The position numbers and the translations under genes were made by a program. From assembly GCA_902767125.1 (NCBI GenBank), contig CACXGJ010000076.1:1-8226 (forward strand): 8,226 nt of DNA, in the 5' to 3' direction. This DNA comes from an uncultured Ruminococcus sp. (GTDB lineage Bacteria; Bacillota; Clostridia; Oscillospirales; Acutalibacteraceae). Each line of letters starts with the position of its first letter. Position 1 is the stretch's first letter. This document shows, one piece after another, positions 1 through 5,960 of this stretch. The notes under the pieces were generated by a model, which was given only the letters and a program-made list of their open reading frames with translations, was not told the DNA's origin and made no database searches.

Positions 1-1
1 A

Positions 2-343
2 AGGCTCATATTACAGCCTATGACTCGTGCGGATTCATTGCGTTTGTTTTTATGTCAGAACGGTTTTGAGATCATAAACGAAAAACCCTGCATATCTCTC
101 GGAAAATCTTATTCCGTGATTTTAGCCGCATTTGACGGTGTTATCCGTCCGTGTGATGATATTTTCAAATATACAGGACTTCTTCAATTCGACACCTCTC
201 CCGAATCCAAAAGCTACATATCCGTCATCAACGGAAAATTAAAGAAAAAACTTAACGCTTTTCAAAAGGATTCAGATGAATTTAATGATCTTCTTGAACT
301 GACAAAAAAACTTGATTCTCTTTCAGAGGAGGATGAACCATGA
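2..343 (+). CDS. trmK: tRNA (adenine(22)-N1)-methyltransferase TrmK, 3' end only
   Basis: This is the C-terminal part of an open frame that runs in from the left edge; 113 residues are visible. TrmK uses S-adenosylmethionine to methylate N1 of A22 in the D-arm/core of bacterial tRNAs and is cytosolic. The visible part starts with LILQPMTRADSLRLFL followed by NGFEI, the conserved 'LxLQPM...LRxxLxxNGFEI' block that closes the Rossmann methyltransferase domain. It continues with a GKSYSVI strand and ends in a charged helical tail (about the last 50 residues), as in TrmK. The SAM-binding motifs lie outside the window. The ATG at 20 is internal, not a start, because the conserved block begins before it. 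Its stop (341-343) overlaps the start codon of the next gene, so the two are probably translationally coupled; this pairing is common in Firmicutes. The assignment is from recognised motifs, not a search. Confidence 0.88.
   Translation, partial: RLILQPMTRADSLRLFLCQNGFEIINEKPCISLGKSYSVILAAFDGVIRPCDDIFKYTGLLQFDTSPESKSYISVINGKLKKKLNAFQKDSDEFNDLLELTKKLDSLSEEDEP
325..332 (+). promoter_or_regulatory. Ribosome binding site of the Nif3-like gene inside trmK
   Basis: AGAGGAGG lies within the last codons of trmK, seven bases before the ATG at 340. With the ATGA overlap of stop and start it fixes the downstream start and suggests coupled translation. Confidence 0.8.
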
Positions 344-1092
344 CTGATGCCAAAAATATTTTTGATTTCATAAACTCCTTCGCTCCGTTTGAAACTCAAA
401 TGTCCTTCGATAACTCCGGACTTCTCATCGGTGACGAAAACGCTGTTTCCGATAAGATCATAGTGACTCTTGATGTCACCCGTGATGTTATCAGACAGGC
501 TGTTTCGGAAAATGCACATATTATCATCTCACATCACCCTGTTATTTTCAATTCCATCAAATCACTTGCAAGCAGTTCTATTCCGTTTTTGTGTGCAAAA
601 AATGGTCTTACTGTCATCTCTGCACATACCAATCTCGATATTGCTCCGAATGGTGTAAATGATACTCTTGCAAAACTCTGCGGAGTTGTTCCCGACAAGT
701 ATATCAATGAAGAATGCCTTATTTTCGGACATCTGTCCTCAACTATGGACTGTCCGACCTTTGCTAAGCATATCAAAAATACTCTTGATATATCGGGACT
801 GCGTTTTTCGGACAACAGCAAACACATAAGTAAAATTGCTGTTGCCTGCGGTGCGGGAGGAAGCAATGTTTTTCTTGCAAAAAAATACTCCGCCGATGCC
901 ATCATCACAGGCGAAATAAAACATCACGAGATAATATTCGCAAATGACAATGATATCGCTGTTTTTGATCTCGGTCACTTCAATTCCGAAAACATCATCA
1001 TTCCTCAACTCATAAAAAAATTATCCGACCAATTCAATAACATAACCTTCATTCAATCCAACTTCACAGATAAAATGAACTATCTCGGTTAA
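340..1092 (+). CDS. Nif3-like dinuclear metal centre protein (YbgI/YqfO family)
   Basis: A 250-residue protein of the Nif3/DUF34 family, which forms hexameric toroids with a dinuclear metal site. Its biochemical role is not settled; GTP cyclohydrolase-like and metal-chaperone or damage-control functions have been proposed. The metal ligands expected from E. coli YbgI can all be placed: H65 and H66 in ISHHPVIF, D100 in AHTNLDIAPNGVND (H96 is also conserved), and H213 and E217 in DLGHFNSE. The GEIKHHE segment at 191-197 is also typical. The length matches the short YbgI form; it lacks the PII-like insert that makes B. subtilis YqfO about 370 residues. The ATG at 340 overlaps the trmK stop (ATGA) and is preceded by AGAGGAGG at 325-332, seven bases upstream, so the start is secure. 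It belongs to the trmK-rqcH cluster and has no promoter of its own that I can see. Confidence 0.93.
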   Translation: MTDAKNIFDFINSFAPFETQMSFDNSGLLIGDENAVSDKIIVTLDVTRDVIRQAVSENAHIIISHHPVIFNSIKSLASSSIPFLCAKNGLTVISAHTNLDIAPNGVNDTLAKLCGVVPDKYINEECLIFGHLSSTMDCPTFAKHIKNTLDISGLRFSDNSKHISKIAVACGAGGSNVFLAKKYSADAIITGEIKHHEIIFANDNDIAVFDLGHFNSENIIIPQLIKKLSDQFNNITFIQSNFTDKMNYLG

Positions 1093-1095
1093 ACA

Positions 1096-1126
1096 ACTCC
1101 CCACTCCTCACTTCTCACTCCCCACT
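1096..1126 (+). repeat. Degenerate heptanucleotide tandem repeat (4 units plus 3 bases)
   Basis: The 55-base gap between the Nif3-like gene and rqcH holds four consecutive 7-base units: ACTCCCC (units 1 and 4), ACTCCTC (unit 2) and ACTTCTC (unit 3), then a partial ACT. The C-rich, G-free composition stands out from the AT-rich surroundings. It resembles the short tandemly repeated heptamers known from cyanobacterial intergenic regions, but no function can be read from it. No terminator or promoter is visible in the gap, so transcription probably continues into rqcH. The rqcH ribosome binding site (GGTGAT at 1136-1141) lies just after it. Confidence 0.8.
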
Positions 1127-1147
1127 TTATGAAAGGGTGATACATTT

Positions 1148-2881
1148 ATGGCTCTTGACGGAGCTTTCTTACGACTTATAAAAAATGAACTTGAATCCCA
1201 ACTATTGAATACCAAGGTTGATAAAATTTATCAGCCCTCCAAATTTGATTTTGTTTTCCTTATGCGTTCCCGTGAAGGAGCTAAAAAGCTCCTTATATCC
1301 GCAAGTCCCAACAGTCCACGCATAAACATAACAACATCTTCATATGAGAATCCCCAAACTCCTCCGATGCTCTGTATGCTTTTCAGAAAGCGTTTGTCAG
1401 GTGCAAGGCTTCGTTCGATACGTCAGCCTGACCTTGAAAGACTCCTATTCCTCGACTTTGAAGGAACAAACGAATTTGGCGACACCATTATGCTCACTCT
1501 TGCAGTTGAGATTATGGGACAGTACAGCAATATCATTTTCATAGATTCTGACGGAAATATAATTGATGCCGTAAAGCGTGTTGACCTTTCAATGTCATCC
1601 CAAAGGCTTGTACTTCCAAATATAAAATATCAGCTTCCTCCCGCTCAAGCTAAAATATCTATGCTTGATCATTCCGCTGATGATATCATTTCCTCTGTTC
1701 GGAGCATTTCCAAAAATATGCCTCTTTCAAAGGCTCTGCTGTCAACTGTTCAGGGTATCTCCCCTATCATCTGCCGTGAATGGGAGCATCTTACGGGACA
1801 TGGACGGGATATTATGATCTCAAACCTTGACGATGAACTTATCTCCCGTCTCAAATTTTTCCTCAAACGAACTATAAATACAGTCCGTGACTGTCAGGGC
1901 GAACCGTATATCATACATGACAACAACAAAAAGCCAATCGACTTTACCTTTGAACATATACAGCAGTACGGCAGCGGTCATTCCATAAAACAAAACTCCT
2001 TCTGCGAGCTTCTTGATAATTACTACTCAAAGCGTGCCATTCTCGAAAATATCCGTCAACGCTCCGATGACCTGAACAAGCTCCTCTCAAACACTGCTTC
2101 ACGTCTTATCAAAAAAATATATCTTCAGAATGAAGAACTTGCCACTTGTGCGGACAGGGAATATTTCAGGATATGCGGTGATCTTATACAGGCTAATCTC
2201 TACCAGATACCAAAAGGCTCGTCTTCATGCAGAGTACAGAATTATTATGACGAAAATCTCGCTGAAACAGATATACCTCTTGATCCTGCAATCTCACCTG
2301 CTGCCAATTCCCAAAAATATTACAAGAAATATCAAAAAGCCAAAACTGCCGAACAAGTCCTCAAGGTTCAGATAGCAAAAGCCGAGGAAGAACTTGATTA
2401 TATTTCATCAGTCATGGACAGTCTTTCCCGTGCAGAATCCCTGCGTGAGCTTGATGAGATACGCCTTGAGCTTTCGGAACAGGGATATATACGCTCCAAC
2501 TCAAAAAAACAAAAAAATCTTTCTGCCCTCCCTCCTATCGAATTTACATCGGAATCGGGCTTTAAGATTCTCATTGGTCGGAACAACAAACAAAATGATG
2601 ACCTTACACTCAAATTCGCCAATAAAAATGACATATGGCTTCATACAAAGGATATTCCCGGCTCTCATACCATAATCATTACAAACGGTCAGCAGCCTGA
2701 TGATGAAACTATCCTGTTTGCCGCTCGTCTTGCGGCTGCTCATTCAAAGGCGAAAAATTCCAACAATATCCCCGTTGACTATACAAGAGTAAAATTTATC
2801 TCCAAGCCAAACGGCTCTAAACCCGGCAAGGTCATCTATACAAATCAGAAAACTCTTTTTGTTTCCCCGCTTGACGAATAG
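1148..2881 (+). CDS. rqcH: NFACT-family ribosome quality control protein RqcH
   Basis: A 577-residue cytosolic protein of the NFACT/FbpA family (bacterial RqcH, homologous to Rqc2/NEMF). RqcH binds 50S subunits carrying stalled peptidyl-tRNA and recruits tRNA-Ala to add C-terminal alanine tails that mark the nascent chain for degradation. The older name 'fibronectin-binding protein' is historical. Visible: NFACT-N from residue 1, with the conserved block at 73-130 including EIMGQYSN at 121-128; a helix-hairpin-helix-like segment around 195-212 (VQGISPIICREW); a long coiled-coil middle region about 285-445, with the typical SPAANSQKYYKKYQKAK stretch at 383-399; and NFACT-R at about 461-577 with NDIWLHTKDIPGSH at 494-507. 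Length is normal. Residues 97-98 are ER where B. subtilis RqcH has the tRNA-contacting DR, and position 125 is Q where K or R is usual; R98 is kept. The ATG at 1148 follows AAAGG/GGTGAT (1132-1141) at a good distance. It is the last gene of the + strand cluster, with a terminator starting at its stop codon. Confidence 0.95.
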   Translation: MALDGAFLRLIKNELESQLLNTKVDKIYQPSKFDFVFLMRSREGAKKLLISASPNSPRINITTSSYENPQTPPMLCMLFRKRLSGARLRSIRQPDLERLLFLDFEGTNEFGDTIMLTLAVEIMGQYSNIIFIDSDGNIIDAVKRVDLSMSSQRLVLPNIKYQLPPAQAKISMLDHSADDIISSVRSISKNMPLSKALLSTVQGISPIICREWEHLTGHGRDIMISNLDDELISRLKFFLKRTINTVRDCQGEPYIIHDNNKKPIDFTFEHIQQYGSGHSIKQNSFCELLDNYYSKRAILENIRQRSDDLNKLLSNTASRLIKKIYLQNEELATCADREYFRICGDLIQANLYQIPKGSSSCRVQNYYDENLAETDIPLDPAISPAANSQKYYKKYQKAKTAEQVLKVQIAKAEEELDYISSVMDSLSRAESLRELDEIRLELSEQGYIRSNSKKQKNLSALPPIEFTSESGFKILIGRNNKQNDDLTLKFANKNDIWLHTKDIPGSHTIIITNGQQPDDETILFAARLAAAHSKAKNSNNIPVDYTRVKFISKPNGSKPGKVIYTNQKTLFVSPLDE

Positions 2882-2913
2882 AGGACAGTCTCTCCGACTG
2901 CCCTCCATTTTTT
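2881..2913 (+). terminator. Intrinsic terminator after rqcH, between convergent genes
   Basis: GAGGACAGTC (2881-2890), loop TCTCC, then GACTGCCCTC (2896-2905) forms a 10-bp stem with one A-C mismatch, followed by TTTTTT at 2908-2913. The stem begins on the last base of the rqcH stop codon, and the T-run overlaps the stop codon of the opposing ECF gene. On the - strand the mismatch becomes a G-U pair, so the hairpin is better there, but the following bases (TATTCG) are a poor U-tract. It serves mainly the + strand and may partly serve both. Confidence 0.8.
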
Positions 2914-3448
2914 ATACTTTTATGATTCTTTTTATATTTACTTTATCCAAAGACATTCCAACCGCCACAAACAATATACCGCTTGCAAGGCTTTGTATGA
3001 CATTCGTCAATATATCTGCCACTGCTCCGCCAAATGCCGCACCTACACCTGAACCGGACATTATTGCTATCAGCACTCCTGTTCCGTAATATCCGCCGAC
3101 ACATATCAGACCTGCTCCTATTACTCCGAACAGATTTCTCCTGTTTACTATTCTGTCACTTTTGTTCGTAAATGCCATCACTGTCAATGACTTTATTATG
3201 ACCGTGGGCAGCACCCACACTGCATAGCCTGACATATAATCCGACAACCCTGCACCTATCGCCGAGGCTGCCATTGCATACGGCATAGGCATTATTGCTG
3301 CACTCAAATATATTATACCGTCACCGATATGCACATATCCCTGATGTGTCGGTATATGCACGAATGCCGTCAGCACATACACCATTGCCGCAAACATTGC
3401 TGTCATTGCCATATTTCTTATATTTTCCTGTACTTTTTCCCTTTTCAA
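2912..3448 (-). CDS. ECF transporter S component (substrate-binding membrane subunit), substrate unknown
   Basis: A 178-residue very hydrophobic protein resembling the ECF-type S components of the PF07155 (riboflavin/vitamin) superfamily. S components capture a vitamin or precursor in the membrane and pass it through the shared EcfA-EcfA'-EcfT energising module, which is not in this window. Predicted membrane helices lie at about 12-32, 43-70, 78-94, 106-131 and 150-168. The family signature is the segment after helix 1, GYVHIGDGIIYLSAAIMP at 37-54, followed by a Gly/Ala-rich helix ending LSDYMSGY and a K-S-L after helix 3. The start is TTG at 3448: AAAGGAGGA (3455-3463) sits six bases upstream and the next Met is at residue 13. 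It is monocistronic, with a consensus promoter and a leader of only about 46 bases, so there is no room for a vitamin riboswitch. The substrate cannot be assigned from sequence alone. Confidence 0.85.
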   Translation of the reverse strand: MKREKVQENIRNMAMTAMFAAMVYVLTAFVHIPTHQGYVHIGDGIIYLSAAIMPMPYAMAASAIGAGLSDYMSGYAVWVLPTVIIKSLTVMAFTNKSDRIVNRRNLFGVIGAGLICVGGYYGTGVLIAIMSGSGVGAAFGGAVADILTNVIQSLASGILFVAVGMSLDKVNIKRIIKV

Positions 3449-3500
3449 AATAATTCCTCCTTTGATTTATAAAACCTACTAATCTGATAGATTTATATGG

Positions 3501-3529
3501 ATTATAACACGATTTATTTCGTTTGTCAA
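3501..3529 (-). promoter_or_regulatory. Consensus promoter of the ECF S-component gene
   Basis: Read on the - strand: TTGACA (3529-3524), a 17-base spacer, TATAAT (3506-3501), with TG one base before the -10 (extended -10, TGTTATAAT). This is a perfect housekeeping sigma promoter. Predicted start is near 3494, giving a leader of about 46 bases. It lies just after the terminator of the surface-protein gene, so the ECF gene is transcribed independently. Confidence 0.88.
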
Positions 3530-3550
3530 CACATATTTTTAAAAAACAGC

Positions 3551-3580
3551 AAAAAACCTCGAAACCTTACGGTTTCAAGG
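3551..3580 (-). terminator. Intrinsic terminator of the LRR surface-protein gene
   Basis: On the - strand CCTTGAAACC (3580-3571), tetraloop GTAA, GGTTTCGAGG (3566-3557), then TTTTTT (3556-3551). The stem is 10 bp with one G-U pair. It is a strong textbook terminator about 60 bases after the stop codon, and a second T-run follows at 3546-3541. Confidence 0.92.
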
Positions 3581-3588
3581 CTTTCTGT

Positions 3589-3646
3589 ATGATCTGAACA
3601 ACGACCGAACAGAAAACTGTCCGATCATTGCCCTTTCATAGATCAT
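3589..3646 (-). other. Hairpin structure overlapping the stop codon of the LRR gene
   Basis: Immediately after the LRR gene there is a second hairpin without a U-tract: GATCGGACAG (3626-3617), loop TTTT, CTGTTCGGTC (3612-3603), 10 bp with two G-U pairs. It is enclosed by an outer 7-bp helix of 3646-3640 (ATGATCT, containing the stop codon) with 3595-3589 (AGATCAT), plus GAA/TTC pairing inside it. The result is a long 3'-end stem that could protect the mRNA end from exonucleases or aid termination; the function is inferred. Confidence 0.55.
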
Positions 3647-5649
3647 GCTTCAACTTTTACATTAAAGTATTTCTTTGAAATAGTGCCGTCATTAAGGTTT
3701 TTAGCCTTTACACAGATTATATAATCAGCAGCTTTTGCAGGCTTTACCGTTACCTTTTCATTTTCGGTGTAATCCTGTTTTGTAGTCCACTTCTTGTCTG
3801 TGGTCTTCTTGTAGTACACCGCATACGATGTCGGAGCATCCACATTTGAACCAAAGTACAATGTAACTGATTCGCCCTTTTTGATTGTTTCCGAAGATAT
3901 CGTACTTGTATTCTCAAAAGCATTCACTACATATATTTCCGAATACATCTTGGCAACCGTGCCTGCACTGTCCTTGACCTTTAAGCAAATTTCATAATTT
4001 CCTGTAAATTCAGGTTTGATTGTAATTGACGCATTATCTTTGAAGCCCTGCTTGCAGCTCCATTTTGTATCGCCCTCTTTTCTGATATAGAAAGCGTATT
4101 TGTAGCCCTCATCGGAACCTCCCTCGGCTTCTCCCGTTATCGTAAGAGATGCTCCGAGCAGCATGGCAATAAAATGCTCCTCGTCATCAACAAATGCGTC
4201 GGTCTCAAGAGATACGCTTGCTGCAAGAGGACAAGTATATTTGATGCCGTTTTCCCTTGCATATACATAAGCCTGGCATGATACAGTCTCAAGTGCCATT
4301 ACAAACTCATCCGAAACATCCGCAAATGCGTCATCATATATCTTCTCTACACTTGACGGTACAGCGGCTTTTTTAAGGTTAATACAGTAACGGAAAGCAC
4401 AATCGCCTATATATGAAACTCCGTAGGGTATTTCAACTTCCTCAAGGTTTTCGCATCCTGCAAATGCCCATATACCTATATATACAACTGTTGAAGGAAT
4501 TTCAACAGATGACATCTGTGACATATAGTAAGCAAATTCACCTATGGATGTAATGCCCTCGGGTGCATTGTATTCCTTTGCCTGCGGAACTGCAACGAGC
4601 TTTGTGCCGTTCTCGCTGAATACAACACCGTCAACAGAATTAAAATACGGGTTTTCTTCGTCAACATTTATAGCTTCAAGACCGTTGACCGAAACAAAAG
4701 AAAGTCCGTTTATATCCTTGAACGTAGCAGGAACATTGACTGTCTTTACCTCTGCTTCGGAATACATCATTGATGCTTCAACAGGTACATCGTTTATATA
4801 AGCAGGGATTGTTACTTCTTCATCCTCACCGTTGTATGCAATTACAACCGCATATGTGCCGAATATATTGCTGCGTATCTGATAGTCAAAGTCACCCTCG
4901 CTGACATAGGAAATTTTTGTTGCTTTTTCGATGACATATGCAATTGCCTTTGCGTTAAATTCCTGTATCTCTGCAATCTTCTGTGCAGCCGCCGTCTTTA
5001 TTTGAGTTTTGACTTCCTCTATCTTCTGCTGAACAGCCGCAACCTTCTGCATAAGTTCTGCGACCTTCTGTGAAGCCTTTGCCTGAAGCTGTGCTTTAAT
5101 AGCCTCAAGCTGCTCGGTTGCCTCTGCAAGAAGTTCATTGGACATCTTCTCTGCATCTGCCATTATCTGTTCGGTCTGCTGTGTTGCCTCCTCAACGAGC
5201 AAATCTACTCTCTGCTGTGCGGACTCTATTATCTGTGCAGCAGCCTCCTCATCTTCAACAGCAGCAGCCAACTGATATGCTTCGTCCATAATCATGACAG
5301 CCTGTTCAGCAGTATCTGATTTGATTTGAGATATCTGTGATGCGGCATCCACCATTATCTGCTGCGACAGTTCTATTTTCTTGGCAACTTCGGCAAGCTG
5401 CCAAATAGTTGTCTGTGAGAGTTTCGCATAAGCATTCTGTGCAGCTTCGGCAAGCATTGCTTTTATTGCGTCAAGCCTTGCAACATATCCCGGTGTTTCT
5501 TCACCGTCATCGGGTGCGATGACAATCACAGGCTCATCCTCAACCACTGTGTCCTCAACTGCTGCCGCACAAACACTTGTACCTGCAACCATAGAAAGTG
5601 CAAGCGCTGCTGTCAGTACTCTTGTAAGAAATTTTTTTGAACTTTTCAT
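3643..5649 (-). CDS. Secreted coiled-coil / BspA-type LRR / tandem Y_Y_Y-like protein
   Basis: A 668-residue exported protein with no gene name that I recognise. Parts in order: signal peptide 1 to about 30 (KK...R, hydrophobic VLTAALALSMVAG, AxA-type site near CAAA); acidic linker 31-55; long Ala/Gln/Glu-rich helix about 57-245, with nine consecutive 11-residue repeats at 138-236; BspA-like LRR_5 region about 250-472, with INVDEENPYFNSVDGVVF at 327-344, repeated (S)IGxxAF...C.NL..(V/A).(I/V)P units and a closing AYVYARENGIKYTC; then two similar C-terminal domains of about 90 residues (about 475-575 and 580-668) of the Y_Y_Y/Ig-like type, each with YAxYxxK...KW..KQ and later (I/V)T(I/V)KP. 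No LPXTG, SLH, dockerin or C-terminal membrane helix is present, so it is either released or held non-covalently. Adhesion or scaffolding is inferred from the LRR family. The ATG at 5649 has AGGAGG at 5664-5659, nine bases upstream. It is monocistronic. Confidence 0.95.
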   Translation of the reverse strand: MKSSKKFLTRVLTAALALSMVAGTSVCAAAVEDTVVEDEPVIVIAPDDGEETPGYVARLDAIKAMLAEAAQNAYAKLSQTTIWQLAEVAKKIELSQQIMVDAASQISQIKSDTAEQAVMIMDEAYQLAAAVEDEEAAAQIIESAQQRVDLLVEEATQQTEQIMADAEKMSNELLAEATEQLEAIKAQLQAKASQKVAELMQKVAAVQQKIEEVKTQIKTAAAQKIAEIQEFNAKAIAYVIEKATKISYVSEGDFDYQIRSNIFGTYAVVIAYNGEDEEVTIPAYINDVPVEASMMYSEAEVKTVNVPATFKDINGLSFVSVNGLEAINVDEENPYFNSVDGVVFSENGTKLVAVPQAKEYNAPEGITSIGEFAYYMSQMSSVEIPSTVVYIGIWAFAGCENLEEVEIPYGVSYIGDCAFRYCINLKKAAVPSSVEKIYDDAFADVSDEFVMALETVSCQAYVYARENGIKYTCPLAASVSLETDAFVDDEEHFIAMLLGASLTITGEAEGGSDEGYKYAFYIRKEGDTKWSCKQGFKDNASITIKPEFTGNYEICLKVKDSAGTVAKMYSEIYVVNAFENTSTISSETIKKGESVTLYFGSNVDAPTSYAVYYKKTTDKKWTTKQDYTENEKVTVKPAKAADYIICVKAKNLNDGTISKKYFNVKVEA

Positions 5650-5712
5650 AGTTAAAAGCCTCCTGAAATAAAATTTTTATTTTGCTTATAGACTGGAAAA
5701 CCACTTTCGTTT

Positions 5713-5746
5713 ATTATAACATACTATGCACAAAAATTGTTAACAA
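5713..5746 (-). promoter_or_regulatory. Extended -10 promoter of the LRR gene with a palindrome at -35
   Basis: On the - strand TGTTATAAT (5721-5713) is an extended -10. No good TTGACA lies 17 bases upstream; the nearest is TTAACA (5743-5738) with a 19-base spacer. That -35 position falls inside a perfect 10-bp palindrome, TTGTTAACAA (5737-5746). Predicted start is near 5706, leader about 57 bases. The weak -35 and the palindrome suggest a regulated promoter (inference). Confidence 0.65.
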
Positions 5747-5884
5747 ATTTAGAACAAAAGTAAAAGATTGTTACTTTAAACAAAAAATTGCACCGAAACG
5801 TATTCTTATTTATAGAATAAGACAACGCCACTATCTCACAGCAGTTATCATACAGGTTCTTTATTACTTTATGAAATAATAAAG

Positions 5885-5918
5885 CAGTGAGGTAAGAAGA
5901 AAACTCCTTACCTCACTG
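5885..5918 (-). terminator. Intrinsic terminator of thrS, probably bidirectional
   Basis: CAGTGAGGTAAG and CTTACCTCACTG (5885-5896 and 5907-5918) form a perfect 12-bp stem with a 10-base loop. On the - strand, after thrS, it is followed by CTTTATTATTT. On the + strand the stem extends through a G-U and three A-U pairs into TTTTACTTT. It ends about 40 bases after the thrS stop. Confidence 0.9.
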
Positions 5919-5960
5919 TTTTACTTTGATTCAAACATTCCCGAAAGAAAAACAGATAGT

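Larger units (their letters stand above)
5650..5960. other. Intergenic region between thrS and the LRR gene
   Basis: This 311-base gap holds the LRR leader (5650-5706), the LRR promoter (5713-5746), and the thrS terminator (5885-5918). Between them (5750-5884) are only AT-rich small inverted repeats: AAAGTAA/TTACTTT at 5757-5777 and CTTTATTA/TAATAAAG at 5859-5884. An AT-only 8-bp dyad (5666-5682) lies just upstream of the LRR ribosome binding site. No riboswitch motif, tRNA or credible small gene was seen. Confidence 0.7.

Noticed and set aside
340..1092. YqfO-type PII-like inserted domain in the Nif3-like protein
   Set aside because: The protein has only 250 residues and the metal-ligand spacing matches the short YbgI form, leaving no room for the insert.
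5560..5580. Lipoprotein lipobox around C27 of the LRR protein
   Set aside because: The residues before the cysteine are T-S-V, which do not match the [LVI][ASTVI][GAS]C lipobox; an ordinary AxA signal peptidase I site fits better.
5737..5746. Rex operator at TTGTTAACAA
   Set aside because: Rex sites are TTGTTAA-N4-TTAACAA; here the half-sites overlap without a spacer.
5682..5879. A 65-codon + strand open frame ending just before the terminator at 5885
   Set aside because: It starts with TTG and has no ribosome binding site. It runs through the LRR promoter on the other strand and encodes a low-complexity basic peptide with no recognisable features.
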